Of a stretch of 7,439 nt of DNA, positions 1 to 5,658 are shown piece after piece. This DNA is from Candidatus Fermentithermobacillaceae bacterium UBA3951 (GTDB taxonomy: Bacteria > Bacillota > Sulfobacillia > Fermentithermobacillales > Fermentithermobacillaceae). The notes beneath the pieces were generated by a model. It saw only the letters and a program-made list of their open reading frames with translations. It made no database searches and had not been told where the DNA came from. The first letter of the stretch is position 1; each line of letters opens with the position of its first letter. The position numbers were made by a program, and so were the translations under genes. Location of the stretch: positions 31,184-38,622 of the forward strand of contig DGDN01000011.1 in assembly GCA_002385465.1 (NCBI GenBank), read 5' to 3'.

Positions 1-1
1 G

Positions 2-274
2 CCCCTCGCCCCGCCTCTCATCGCGCCTCTCATCTTGCCGTAAGAGGCTCGGACGCAGGGCGGCTCCCGTGTCAGCGCTGAGCCTTTTCCCAATCACACC
101 GCTTGCTCGGGGAAGCGGGAGATATACCGGCAATAGAGGGAGCCTTACCGAGACCCTTAAAGCGAAATCGCCCGGTCTGCCGGCCGCCCGGAACCTCACT
201 CTCACGGGCAGGAAAAATCCGGCCAGTACAATGAACAACGCGAAAGTCAAGACTACCGGGATCGAAACGCGCAT
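2..274 (-). CDS. DUF2953-type membrane-anchored protein, N-terminal part (runs off window)
   Basis: This is a partial gene of 91 codons that stays open to the window edge. The protein starts MRVSIPVVLTFALFIVLAGF, a single hydrophobic segment at about residues 3-22. A basic, beta-rich stretch follows (PVRVRFRAAGRPGDFALRVS), the usual opening of DUF2953 proteins: one membrane anchor, then a soluble domain of unknown function. I chose ATG 274 because GGGAGG at 284-289 lies 9 bases upstream and because this frame gives the membrane segment. The ATG at 278 opens another frame that ends at 72 and shows no family features. The gene lies 57 bases after scpB; scpA-scpB-DUF2953-ytfJ is a recurring clostridial order, so ytfJ is probably next, outside the window. 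Oddity: residues near the cut read DERRDERR, from a 12-base tandem repeat. Family assignment is moderate because most of the domain is missing. Confidence 0.66.
   Translation of the reverse strand, partial: MRVSIPVVLTFALFIVLAGFFLPVRVRFRAAGRPGDFALRVSVRLPLLPVYLPLPRASGVIGKRLSADTGAALRPSLLRQDERRDERRGEG
12..35. repeat. 12-base tandem repeat, two imperfect copies
   Basis: CGCCTCTCATCG (12-23) is followed directly by CGCCTCTCATCT (24-35), with one mismatch. On the minus strand it encodes DERR twice within the DUF2953-type protein, just before the window edge. Confidence 0.75.
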
Positions 275-283
275 CCATCGCTT

Positions 284-289
284 CCTCCC
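284..289 (-). promoter_or_regulatory. Ribosome binding site of the DUF2953-type gene
   Basis: GGGAGG on the minus strand is 9 bases before ATG 274 and 5 bases before the competing ATG 278. The first spacing is the more usual, and only that frame encodes the expected membrane anchor. Confidence 0.6.
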
Positions 290-331
290 GGTAATAGCAT
301 GTCCAAAAAACGGGGAATGTCTTCCGAAACG

Positions 332-886
332 CTAGGAATCAGGCACCAGTTTCGGAGTGGAGCTCTTATCCTCGTCGAGAGGCGGCAGGTCTTCTATGGA
401 ATTGAGGCCCGCCTTCTTGAGAAATTCGTCCGTAGTCTTGTAAAGCTTTGGACGACCCAGAGTCTTCTTCCTACCGGCTTCCTGGATAAGGCCTTTTTCC
501 AGCAAAGTCTCCAGGCTGGCTTCAGGGTTCACGCCCCTTGCCGCCTCAATATCTTGCCGCGTAACAGGCTGCCTGTAGGCGATGACGGCCAGGGTTTCAA
601 GAGTCCCTTTGGAAAGGGACATCGCGATCTTTCGAGATAGAGCTCGTTCGATGAACTCGGAGTACTCCGGGCGGGTAAGGAGCAAGAGCCCTCCTGCGAC
701 TCGTTCCAGCACAATGCCCCTATCTTCGTACAGCCTGTCCAGTACGGAAGCAGCATCCAGCACCTCACGCTCCGTCACCCCAATCGCTTCGGCCAACCGG
801 GCGACAGGCACCGGCTCATCTGCGGAAAAGAGGATGGCCTCAAGGAGGACCGGGATATTGGAAGACCCTTCCGCCTTTTCATTCAC
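332..886 (-). CDS. scpB: Segregation and condensation protein B (ScpB)
   Basis: ScpB forms a dimer that binds the middle of the kleisin ScpA in the SMC condensin complex, which compacts and separates newly replicated chromosome origins. The 184-residue protein has the two winged-helix domains of the family. The first is at about residues 9-85 (LLEAILFSADEPVPVARLAE). The second, at about 93-160, carries the signature LETLAVIAYRQPVTRQDIEA followed by RGVN and GRPKLYKTTDEFL. Length is normal. The acidic tail after residue 165 is poorly conserved, as in other ScpBs. The start is GTG 886, which overlaps the scpA stop by 8 bases, so translation is very likely coupled. The ATG at 882 is in another frame. 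No key element appears to be missing. Confidence 0.96.
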   Translation of the reverse strand: MNEKAEGSSNIPVLLEAILFSADEPVPVARLAEAIGVTEREVLDAASVLDRLYEDRGIVLERVAGGLLLLTRPEYSEFIERALSRKIAMSLSKGTLETLAVIAYRQPVTRQDIEAARGVNPEASLETLLEKGLIQEAGRKKTLGRPKLYKTTDEFLKKAGLNSIEDLPPLDEDKSSTPKLVPDS

Positions 887-1562
887 CGGACTCTACCTCC
901 TCGTCCACAATCTCCCTGCGGTCGGGCGAGAACAAGATCTCTCCGAAGAGCGACCGCTGGCGGGCGTATAGCCTCCGCCTTCGAACCAGCTCAAGGAAGG
1001 CCAGGAAGTTCAAGATGGCTTCCATTCTGGTCTTTCCCAGAAATCGCGAGAACCTAAGGACACCATCCCTGGATGCCAGGCGGCGCACCTCTCGCCAAAA
1101 AGTCCGGAGGTGGCTTACAAAACTCCAGCGTGGAAGGACAATCCTGGGCTCTCTTGGCCTTTCGCGAGCCTTAACGCCGAGCATGGCCTTCTTGAGATCT
1201 GCGGGATCGATACTTGAGACCACCACGCGGCGCCTGTCGCCAACCGGGACGGCGTTCCCTCTCGTAAACCGCATCCGGCCTCTATCCATTGCCTTTCTGA
1301 GCCATGAAGAAGCCTCCAAGACCTCCAGGGCTTCCATCACCGGGACAAAAGTGGCGGCCTCCAAGGAATCGCCCGTTTCCAAGGTTTCGTCCTCTTCCAG
1401 GGCCTCGTCGGCTTGAGGAATAGGCAACAACCAGCGCACCTTGAAAAGGACCAGTTCCGAAGCAATTGACAAATCCCGGACCGAATCCTCGAGGGGGACC
1501 GCGCCTGATTCAACCTGTTCTCTGAGCCGCCTCACGAGCGGCGCAAGCCTTAGGATCTCCAT
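879..1562 (-). CDS. scpA: Segregation and condensation protein A (ScpA kleisin), short divergent form
   Basis: ScpA is the kleisin that bridges the two SMC heads and carries ScpB. The protein is 227 residues. Residues 25-47 (LEDSVRDLSIASELVLFKVR, then WLLP) match the family helix LDLASEFLVMAATLLxIKSRMLLP. An acidic linker follows at 51-68. Residues 178-212 match the C-terminal winged helix (TRMEAILNFLAFLELVRRRR, then LFGEILF), which binds the SMC cap. The usual opening FEGPLDLLLxLI helix of about 25 residues is absent. An in-frame TAG lies only 6 bases before the ATG, and neither other minus-strand frame upstream encodes that helix, so a simple start error or single frameshift does not explain it. 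No Shine-Dalgarno sequence is visible; the gene starts 3 bases after the protease stop and probably depends on translational coupling. Identity is firm from the C-terminus and the scpB neighbour. Confidence 0.88.
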   Translation of the reverse strand: MEILRLAPLVRRLREQVESGAVPLEDSVRDLSIASELVLFKVRWLLPIPQADEALEEDETLETGDSLEAATFVPVMEALEVLEASSWLRKAMDRGRMRFTRGNAVPVGDRRRVVVSSIDPADLKKAMLGVKARERPREPRIVLPRWSFVSHLRTFWREVRRLASRDGVLRFSRFLGKTRMEAILNFLAFLELVRRRRLYARQRSLFGEILFSPDRREIVDEEVESGE

Positions 1563-1565
1563 AGA

Positions 1566-2219
1566 CTAGACCGGGAACAAGAGGAGTGACAGCCTGACGG
1601 CGACCCGGAATACAGCCGCCATGTACATCTGAATGAGCGGCTGTATGATCGCGCCCACAACTCCGAGATACACAAGTCCCATGAGTATCACGAAACCGTA
1701 CCGCTCGATGAAGTCCCATACTTCCTCAAGCGAATACGGGAGATAGACCCTCAGGATTTTAGACCCGTCAAGCGGCGGAAGCGGGATCAGGTTGAAAAAC
1801 GCAAGGGCCGCATTGATCATGGCACCGGACCGGAGGACGTCTGTCAAGTAGGTCCACGGGGTACCGATGAGGCGCAGCCTGCTGAAAACAAGCACCGTAG
1901 AGGTTTCGAGTACGAAGGCCGCGATGAGGTTTGCCACAGGGCCCGAAACCGCCACCTTGGCCATATCCTTCCTGGGATTCCTAAGTCGATAAGGGTCCAC
2001 GGGCACGGGCCTCGCCCATCCGAACCCAAAAACAAGCAGCATGAGGGCTCCAATAGGGTCCAGGTGGGCCCAAGGCTCGATGGTCATCCTACCTGCCCTG
2101 GCTGCAGTATCGTCGCCCAACTTGTATGCCATTCTGGCGTGAGCGTATTCGTGGATGCTTATCGCCAAAAGGAATCCGGGTATCCTTAAGATGATGTCGA
2201 GTAACCTAAGAACTCTCAG
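1566..2219 (-). CDS. Site-2 protease family (M50) intramembrane zinc metalloprotease
   Basis: This polytopic membrane protease cuts substrates within the membrane. With the start chosen here it has 217 residues. The zinc site HEYAH is at residues 23-27. It is followed by the family stretch LGDDTAARAGRMTIEPWAHL and DPIGALM, the GPVAN motif near 93-97, and the third zinc ligand in NLIPLPPLDG (Asp about 151). There is no PDZ or CBS domain, so it resembles the compact YwhC-type group, not SpoIVFB or RseP. The first ATG or TTG in frame (TTG 2168) would start inside the first membrane helix. CTG 2219 adds RVLRLLDIILRIPGFL, restores that helix, and sits 7 bases after GGAGGAGG. M50-scpA-scpB order is common in clostridia. 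The substrate is unknown. The HtrA-type gene 21 bases upstream could act with it, but that is inference. Confidence 0.9.
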   Translation of the reverse strand: MRVLRLLDIILRIPGFLLAISIHEYAHARMAYKLGDDTAARAGRMTIEPWAHLDPIGALMLLVFGFGWARPVPVDPYRLRNPRKDMAKVAVSGPVANLIAAFVLETSTVLVFSRLRLIGTPWTYLTDVLRSGAMINAALAFFNLIPLPPLDGSKILRVYLPYSLEEVWDFIERYGFVILMGLVYLGVVGAIIQPLIQMYMAAVFRVAVRLSLLLFPV

Positions 2220-2226
2220 TAGAGAT

Positions 2227-2234
2227 CCTCCTCC
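2227..2234 (-). promoter_or_regulatory. Strong ribosome binding site that points to a CTG start
   Basis: GGAGGAGG lies just after the stop of the HtrA-type gene (2241-2243) and 7 bases before CTG 2219. No ATG, GTG or TTG in the M50 frame occurs at a usable distance; the first is TTG 2168, about 58 bases away. The site therefore supports CTG initiation. Confidence 0.7.
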
Positions 2235-2240
2235 CCGGCA

Positions 2241-3461
2241 CTAACGGGAGCCGAGCGTGACTTCAACGGTGACTTTCCGGCCCTCTCTGTAAAGCTCCAC
2301 GGTAACCCTATCTCCGGGCTTTCGCTCCAGGATCATCTGGGAAAGGTCAGACCCTGAAACCGGAGCCCCATCCACGGCGACAATCAGGTCACCGCCGACC
2401 GGAAACTCAAGTCCCGCCACCTTAGTCTTCTTCGTTGAACCCCTTATACCTGCCCGGTCGCCAGGACTACCCTGCTCTACTTCGGTTACCAGGGCGCCTT
2501 CTTTGACGGGGAGATCGAGGGCCGAGATTACGTCATCACCGTACGCCTTCCTGAGCCCGTCCAGAGGCAAGTAAGAGATGCCCATGTAGGCCCGCTGTAC
2601 TTGGCCCGTTAAGATGATCTGGGGGACAACCTCGGCTACAACGTTGCAGGGGATGGCAAACCCTATCCCGCTGGCCGAATCAATAATCGCGGTCACAACT
2701 CCAACGACCTCACCCCGGGAATTAAGTAACGGCCCGCCGCTGTTTCCCGGGTTCACCGCCGCGTCTGTCTGAAGGAGATTTTCAACGGTGAAGTCGTTGA
2801 CTCCCGGTCTCGTCTTGCTCTCAATAGGCAGCGACCGGTCTTTGGCGCTTATGACACCCGTGGTCACCGTCGGGGACTTGTCGAGCCCCATGTTGGAGCC
2901 GGTAGCCAGGGGCATCCCTATGGCGATGGCCTTCTGCCCGACTCTAATGGTTTCGTAATCGGCAAGCCTAAGGGCCGCTACCTCACCGGAAGGAACGCTC
3001 ACTTTGAGCACGGCCAGGTCCGTAAGCCTGTCCGAGCCGACTACGGAAGCTTCGTAGGTCCGGCCCGAATGAGTGTGCACGAGTATCCTGGATGCGTTCT
3101 CAATCACGTGGTAATTGGTCACAATGTGGCCGTTTAGGTCTACGAAAAAGCCGGAACCGTTACCCCGTCTCGAAAAGCGGTCAATGATCGATGAACCTCC
3201 CGCTCCTTCGGTGGAAACCATGACCACTCCGTACTTCACGGCTTCATAAACGGAAATGGTGTTCTCTTCGTCTTCTACACGCCAGGTGGCCTCATCGCTT
3301 TCATAGGGCGACGGCACCGAAGCCGTAGGATATGTCTCATTGGGGGAAGCGCCCGCCGTCAGGTTCCGGCCTAGGGTGGCGAGCCCCCCCAGGACAAGGC
3401 CAACGACGGCCAGAAAGATAAGCCAAGTCTCGGCTCTCATGAGAAGCGGGGTCTTCTTCAT
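2241..3461 (-). CDS. HtrA/DegP-type membrane-anchored serine protease with one PDZ domain
   Basis: This is an S1C trypsin-like protease expected to work on the outer face of the membrane, in quality control or regulated cleavage of misfolded or signalling proteins. The 406-residue protein has an N-terminal membrane anchor at about residues 12-31 and a polar linker to about 70. The protease domain spans about 70-290. The catalytic triad is visible: His118 in VTNYHVI, Asp148 in LTDLAVLKV and Ser241 in NPGNSGGPLL. One PDZ domain follows at about 295-400; it has an unusual insert, GSTKKTKVAGLEF (341-353), before the GGDLIVAVDG strand. ATG 3461 is preceded by GGAGGG at a good distance. A 114-base gap separates it from spoVAE, so it may have its own promoter, although I found no clear one. 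The M50 protease follows 21 bases later. It is not SpoIVB, which has a different protease fold. Confidence 0.93.
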   Translation of the reverse strand: MKKTPLLMRAETWLIFLAVVGLVLGGLATLGRNLTAGASPNETYPTASVPSPYESDEATWRVEDEENTISVYEAVKYGVVMVSTEGAGGSSIIDRFSRRGNGSGFFVDLNGHIVTNYHVIENASRILVHTHSGRTYEASVVGSDRLTDLAVLKVSVPSGEVAALRLADYETIRVGQKAIAIGMPLATGSNMGLDKSPTVTTGVISAKDRSLPIESKTRPGVNDFTVENLLQTDAAVNPGNSGGPLLNSRGEVVGVVTAIIDSASGIGFAIPCNVVAEVVPQIILTGQVQRAYMGISYLPLDGLRKAYGDDVISALDLPVKEGALVTEVEQGSPGDRAGIRGSTKKTKVAGLEFPVGGDLIVAVDGAPVSGSDLSQMILERKPGDRVTVELYREGRKVTVEVTLGSR

Positions 3462-3575
3462 CGGTTCCCTCCGGTAGAGTCGGTGTATATCTCTAGTCTA
3501 CAACGGCTCATCCTGCTTTTCCACTTTCTCCAGGCTGAAGGCCGGAAATCCTGCAATGTCCTCCCGGTTACATCC
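3462..3575 (-). other. Intergenic region between spoVAE and the HtrA-type gene
   Basis: These 114 bases hold no gene I can support. A -10-like TATACA lies at 3484-3489, but no acceptable -35 is found at 16-18 bases, and I could not fit sigma-E, -F or -G sites. No hairpin with a T-tract ends the spoVA genes. GGGAGGA shortly after the spoVAE stop is followed only by a 20-codon ATT-started frame without family features. The gap may mark a transcript boundary or be read through. Confidence 0.4.
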
Positions 3576-3926
3576 TTAACCCTTCGGGTTGAAAAGCACT
3601 GCCATGAGGTAGCCGAATACTATGGCGGCCATGAGGCCCGATGCGGTAGCGCGAAGTCCTCCGGTAAACAACCCGAACCATCCAAAGCGTCCTACATCTT
3701 CAAGCATGCCCGTAACCAGGCTGTGGCCGAAGCCGAGTAGCGGCGTTGTCGCCCCCGCCCCCGCCAAATCCGCCAAAGGACCGTAAAGCCCGAGACCCGA
3801 CAAAACGGCCCCGAGGCTGACGGCCGAAACCATCACAAAGGCCGGGTTGGCCTCGGTTAGATCGACAACGGTCTGGGCAAGAGCGCAGAGCGCCCCGCCC
3901 ACCAAAAAGGCATACAAGAGAGTCAA
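3576..3926 (-). CDS. spoVAE: Stage V sporulation protein AE (SpoVAEB type)
   Basis: This is a small integral membrane protein of the SpoVA channel complex, which moves dipicolinic acid into the forespore and releases it at germination. The protein starts MTLLYAFLVGGALCALAQTV and has about four hydrophobic segments (roughly 2-22, 28-50, 57-75 and 83-111). Its first helix resembles that of SpoVAC here (AFLVGGTICTVAQ), as expected for these related subunits. I chose TTG 3926: it gives 116 residues, close to the usual family length, shares TTGA with the spoVAD stop, and lies 10 bases after GGGAGG (3937-3942). ATG 3944 and ATG 4004 are in frame, but they would add 6 or 26 residues not seen in the family and would put the ribosome binding site inside the gene. 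No spoVAEA or spoVAF follows. Confidence 0.93.
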   Translation of the reverse strand: MTLLYAFLVGGALCALAQTVVDLTEANPAFVMVSAVSLGAVLSGLGLYGPLADLAGAGATTPLLGFGHSLVTGMLEDVGRFGWFGLFTGGLRATASGLMAAIVFGYLMAVLFNPKG

Positions 3927-4954
3927 GATCCCTTTTCCTCCCATCCCGGATAGACCAGTGAAACCGCATGGGCTACCCCCGGAATGGACTCGGCTTGCTG
4001 GCAAGTGGTCGGACTGTGTAGCGCTCCCGTCGGCACCAGCAAGACTCGCCTTAACTTGCCGGACTTAAGCTCCGGATATATCTTGGCGGCGAACACCGAG
4101 GCGACGCACCCACAGCCCGAGGCACCCGAGCATATCTCAGGTTCCATGTCGTAGATCATGAGGCCTGTGTCATCATGGACTCCGCTTAAGTCGATGCCCC
4201 GCTTCTTAAGGAGGTAAAGAGCGGCTTTGGAACCTACTCTCCCTAGATCTCCCGAGAATATCGCGTCATAGTCTCCGGGTGTTCGCCCCAAATCGCTCAG
4301 ATGCCGCCAGACCGTATCGGCGAAGGCCGGAGCCATGGCCGACCCCATGTCATTGGCGTCCGTGATGCCGAAGTCCATGACTCTCCCCACCGTAACCGCC
4401 TCGACTTTGGGGCCTTCTCCTTGTGACGACAAGACGAGAGCGGCGGCAGCAGTCACCGTCCACTGGCTTGGAGGGACCCGCTGGTACCCGAACTCGGTTG
4501 GATACCGGAACTGCCTTTCGGCGGTATCGTGGTGACTTGAGGAGGCCACCAGCACGTTCTCGGCAAACCCTCCGTGGATGATGAATGACCCTATGGCCAC
4601 TGCTTCTCCGATAGTCGAGCATGCTCCGTACAGTCCCAGGAACGGGATGTCCTTGTCGCGGGCAGCGAAACTCGACGAGATGATCTGGTTCAGGAGGTCC
4701 CCGGCCAGGAAGAAGTCTATGTGGACATCCTGGAGGCCTGCTTTTGTCACCGCCAGGTCCGTGGCCTGCCTGAGCATCTTGGTCTCGGCCTTTTCCCAGG
4801 AAGCCTCACCGCACAGAGTATCCCCACACACGAGGTCGAAAAGAGAGCCCAAGGGCCCCTTGCCTTCCCTTGGCCCCACCACCGACGCAGCCGACACTAT
4901 CACGGGCATGTTTGAAAATACGCAGGTAGAGGCACCTCTTCGATTCAAAGTCAA
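3923..4954 (-). CDS. spoVAD: Stage V sporulation protein AD (SpoVAD), dipicolinic acid-binding
   Basis: SpoVAD is a thiolase-fold protein of the SpoVA complex that binds dipicolinic acid on the membrane during spore formation and germination. The 343-residue protein has the family opening NMPVIVSAASVVGPREGKGP (residues 15-34). It also has the thiolase-like cysteine loop GLYGACSTIGEA (107-118), SSSHHDTAERQFRYPTEFG (138-156) and the glycine-rich SGASGCGCVASVFAAKIYPE near the C-terminus (276-295). Length is normal. The start is TTG 4954: it places the PVIVSAAS strand at the expected distance and has a GGGGGCGG stretch 7 bases upstream that could pair with 16S rRNA through a wobble. The next in-frame ATG (residue 16) would remove conserved sequence. 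It lies 17 bases after spoVAC and overlaps spoVAE by 4 bases. The members of this trio are expected to be co-transcribed in the forespore. Confidence 0.96.
   Translation of the reverse strand: MTLNRRGASTCVFSNMPVIVSAASVVGPREGKGPLGSLFDLVCGDTLCGEASWEKAETKMLRQATDLAVTKAGLQDVHIDFFLAGDLLNQIISSSFAARDKDIPFLGLYGACSTIGEAVAIGSFIIHGGFAENVLVASSSHHDTAERQFRYPTEFGYQRVPPSQWTVTAAAALVLSSQGEGPKVEAVTVGRVMDFGITDANDMGSAMAPAFADTVWRHLSDLGRTPGDYDAIFSGDLGRVGSKAALYLLKKRGIDLSGVHDDTGLMIYDMEPEICSGASGCGCVASVFAAKIYPELKSGKLRRVLLVPTGALHSPTTCQQAESIPGVAHAVSLVYPGWEEKGS
3937..3942 (-). promoter_or_regulatory. Ribosome binding site deciding the spoVAE start
   Basis: GGGAGG inside the end of spoVAD is 10 bases before TTG 3926. It overlaps the last base of the in-frame ATG at 3944 and so cannot serve that codon, which favours the TTG start that shares TTGA with the spoVAD stop. 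Confidence 0.6.
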
Positions 4955-4971
4955 TGTACCGCCCCCGGATA

Positions 4972-5421
4972 TTACTTGAAGACATATACGCGGAGAATGG
5001 AGACTATGAGAGCCGAGAGAGAACCGTAAACGATGACGGGGCCGGCCACTTGGAACATCCTGGCCGAAACACCCAGCACAAATCCCTCACGTTTGAACTC
5101 CATGGCGGGAGAAACCACCGAGTTGGCGAAGCCGGTTATGGGGAGCGCCGCCCCCATGCCCGCGAACCTCCCGATCTCGTCGTAGACGCCGAGTCCGGTG
5201 AGAAACGCTCCCAGGAACACCATGAGCGATGACGTCATGGCGAGCGCTTGGGTCTTGGGCAGCCTAACGCTTAAGTAATCCAGGATCACTTGCGCCACGG
5301 TGCAGATGGTGCCCCCCACCAGGAACGCCGATACTGCATTCCGCAAGATCGGCCGCGGTGGATGAAAAGACCGGGCGAGCCGGTTGTACTCGTCCCTCTC
5401 TTTTGTCCGCGCCCGTGTCAT
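4972..5421 (-). CDS. spoVAC: Stage V sporulation protein AC (SpoVAC)
   Basis: SpoVAC is a membrane subunit of the SpoVA complex; the Bacillus protein behaves as a mechanosensitive channel that releases dipicolinic acid in germination. The 149-residue protein has a charged N-terminus of about 25 residues. The membrane segments lie at about 28-48 (NAVSAFLVGGTICTVAQVIL), 60-80, 88-105 and 115-146. The motif LTGLGVYDEIGRFAGMGAAL (74-93), then PITGFANSVVSPAMEFKREG, is typical of the family. ATG 5421 shares ATGA with the stop of the dodecin-like gene, so the two are probably translationally coupled; only a weak GGATGA lies upstream. No spoVAA or spoVAB precedes it, unlike Bacillus. Confidence 0.96.
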   Translation of the reverse strand: MTRARTKERDEYNRLARSFHPPRPILRNAVSAFLVGGTICTVAQVILDYLSVRLPKTQALAMTSSLMVFLGAFLTGLGVYDEIGRFAGMGAALPITGFANSVVSPAMEFKREGFVLGVSARMFQVAGPVIVYGSLSALIVSILRVYVFK

Positions 5422-5624
5422 CTCGGCTCATCCAGGTAGGCTATCTTCACGTCGGCCTTGTACTCGGTGATGGCTCCGTCCTTCACATTGGCGGTCCAGT
5501 TCAAGACTTCTACCCCTACGATGTTGGGCAGTTTCGGCGCCGCCTCTTTCACCGCTTGGTTGGCCGCATCGCTCCAGTCTTTGTTTGAAGTACCCACAAG
5601 CTCAAGCACTTTGACTACCGGCAC
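5418..5624 (-). CDS. Dodecin-like small protein (flavin/cofactor-binding family)
   Basis: Dodecins are hollow dodecamers of about 70 residues; characterised ones bind flavins, and some bacterial ones also bind coenzyme A. The 68-residue protein here follows the family from end to end: strand 1 plus motif PVVKVLELVGTSNKDWSDAA, the helix NQAVKEAAPKL, and the strands NIVGVEVLNWTANVKDGAIT and EYKADVKIAYL. The flavin-stacking Trp of characterised dodecins (as in xxWFEV) aligns with Gly37 of IVGVEV, while a Trp stands six residues later (Trp43), so its ligand is uncertain. GTG 5624 is 8 bases after GAGGAG (5633-5638) and gives the normal length. A longer in-frame reading to 5843 merely crosses sigF. 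The gene lies 34 bases after sigF and overlaps spoVAC, suggesting forespore co-expression (inferred). Confidence 0.88.
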   Translation of the reverse strand: MPVVKVLELVGTSNKDWSDAANQAVKEAAPKLPNIVGVEVLNWTANVKDGAITEYKADVKIAYLDEPR

Positions 5625-5632
5625 AAAGACCA

Positions 5633-5638
5633 CTCCTC
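5633..5638 (-). promoter_or_regulatory. Ribosome binding site deciding the dodecin start
   Basis: GAGGAG is 8 bases before GTG 5624. It fixes the short 68-residue dodecin reading and excludes the 141-codon frame that opens at 5843 inside sigF. Confidence 0.6.
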
Positions 5639-5658
5639 GATATTTTGTGGAAACATGC

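Noticed and set aside
72..278. A 68-codon minus-strand frame starting at ATG 278
   Set aside because: It has no membrane segment or family features and lies out of frame over the DUF2953-type gene, whose ATG 274 has better spacing to the ribosome binding site.
1566..1720. A frameshift hiding the normal N-terminus of ScpA
   Set aside because: I read all three minus-strand frames upstream of ATG 1562; none encodes anything like FEGPLDLLL, and the M50 C-terminus reads normally.
3484..3489. TATACA as the -10 of a promoter for the HtrA-type gene
   Set aside because: No acceptable -35 at 16-18 bases and no fit to sigma-E, -F or -G patterns.
3502..3561. A 20-codon frame after spoVAE (ATT start) as a small gene
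   Set aside because: The ribosome binding site is only about one base from the ATT, the start codon is rare, and the peptide has no recognisable feature.
3576..4004. A 142-codon reading of spoVAE
   Set aside because: The extra 26 residues are spoVAD read in another frame; the TTGA overlap and ribosome binding site favour TTG 3926.
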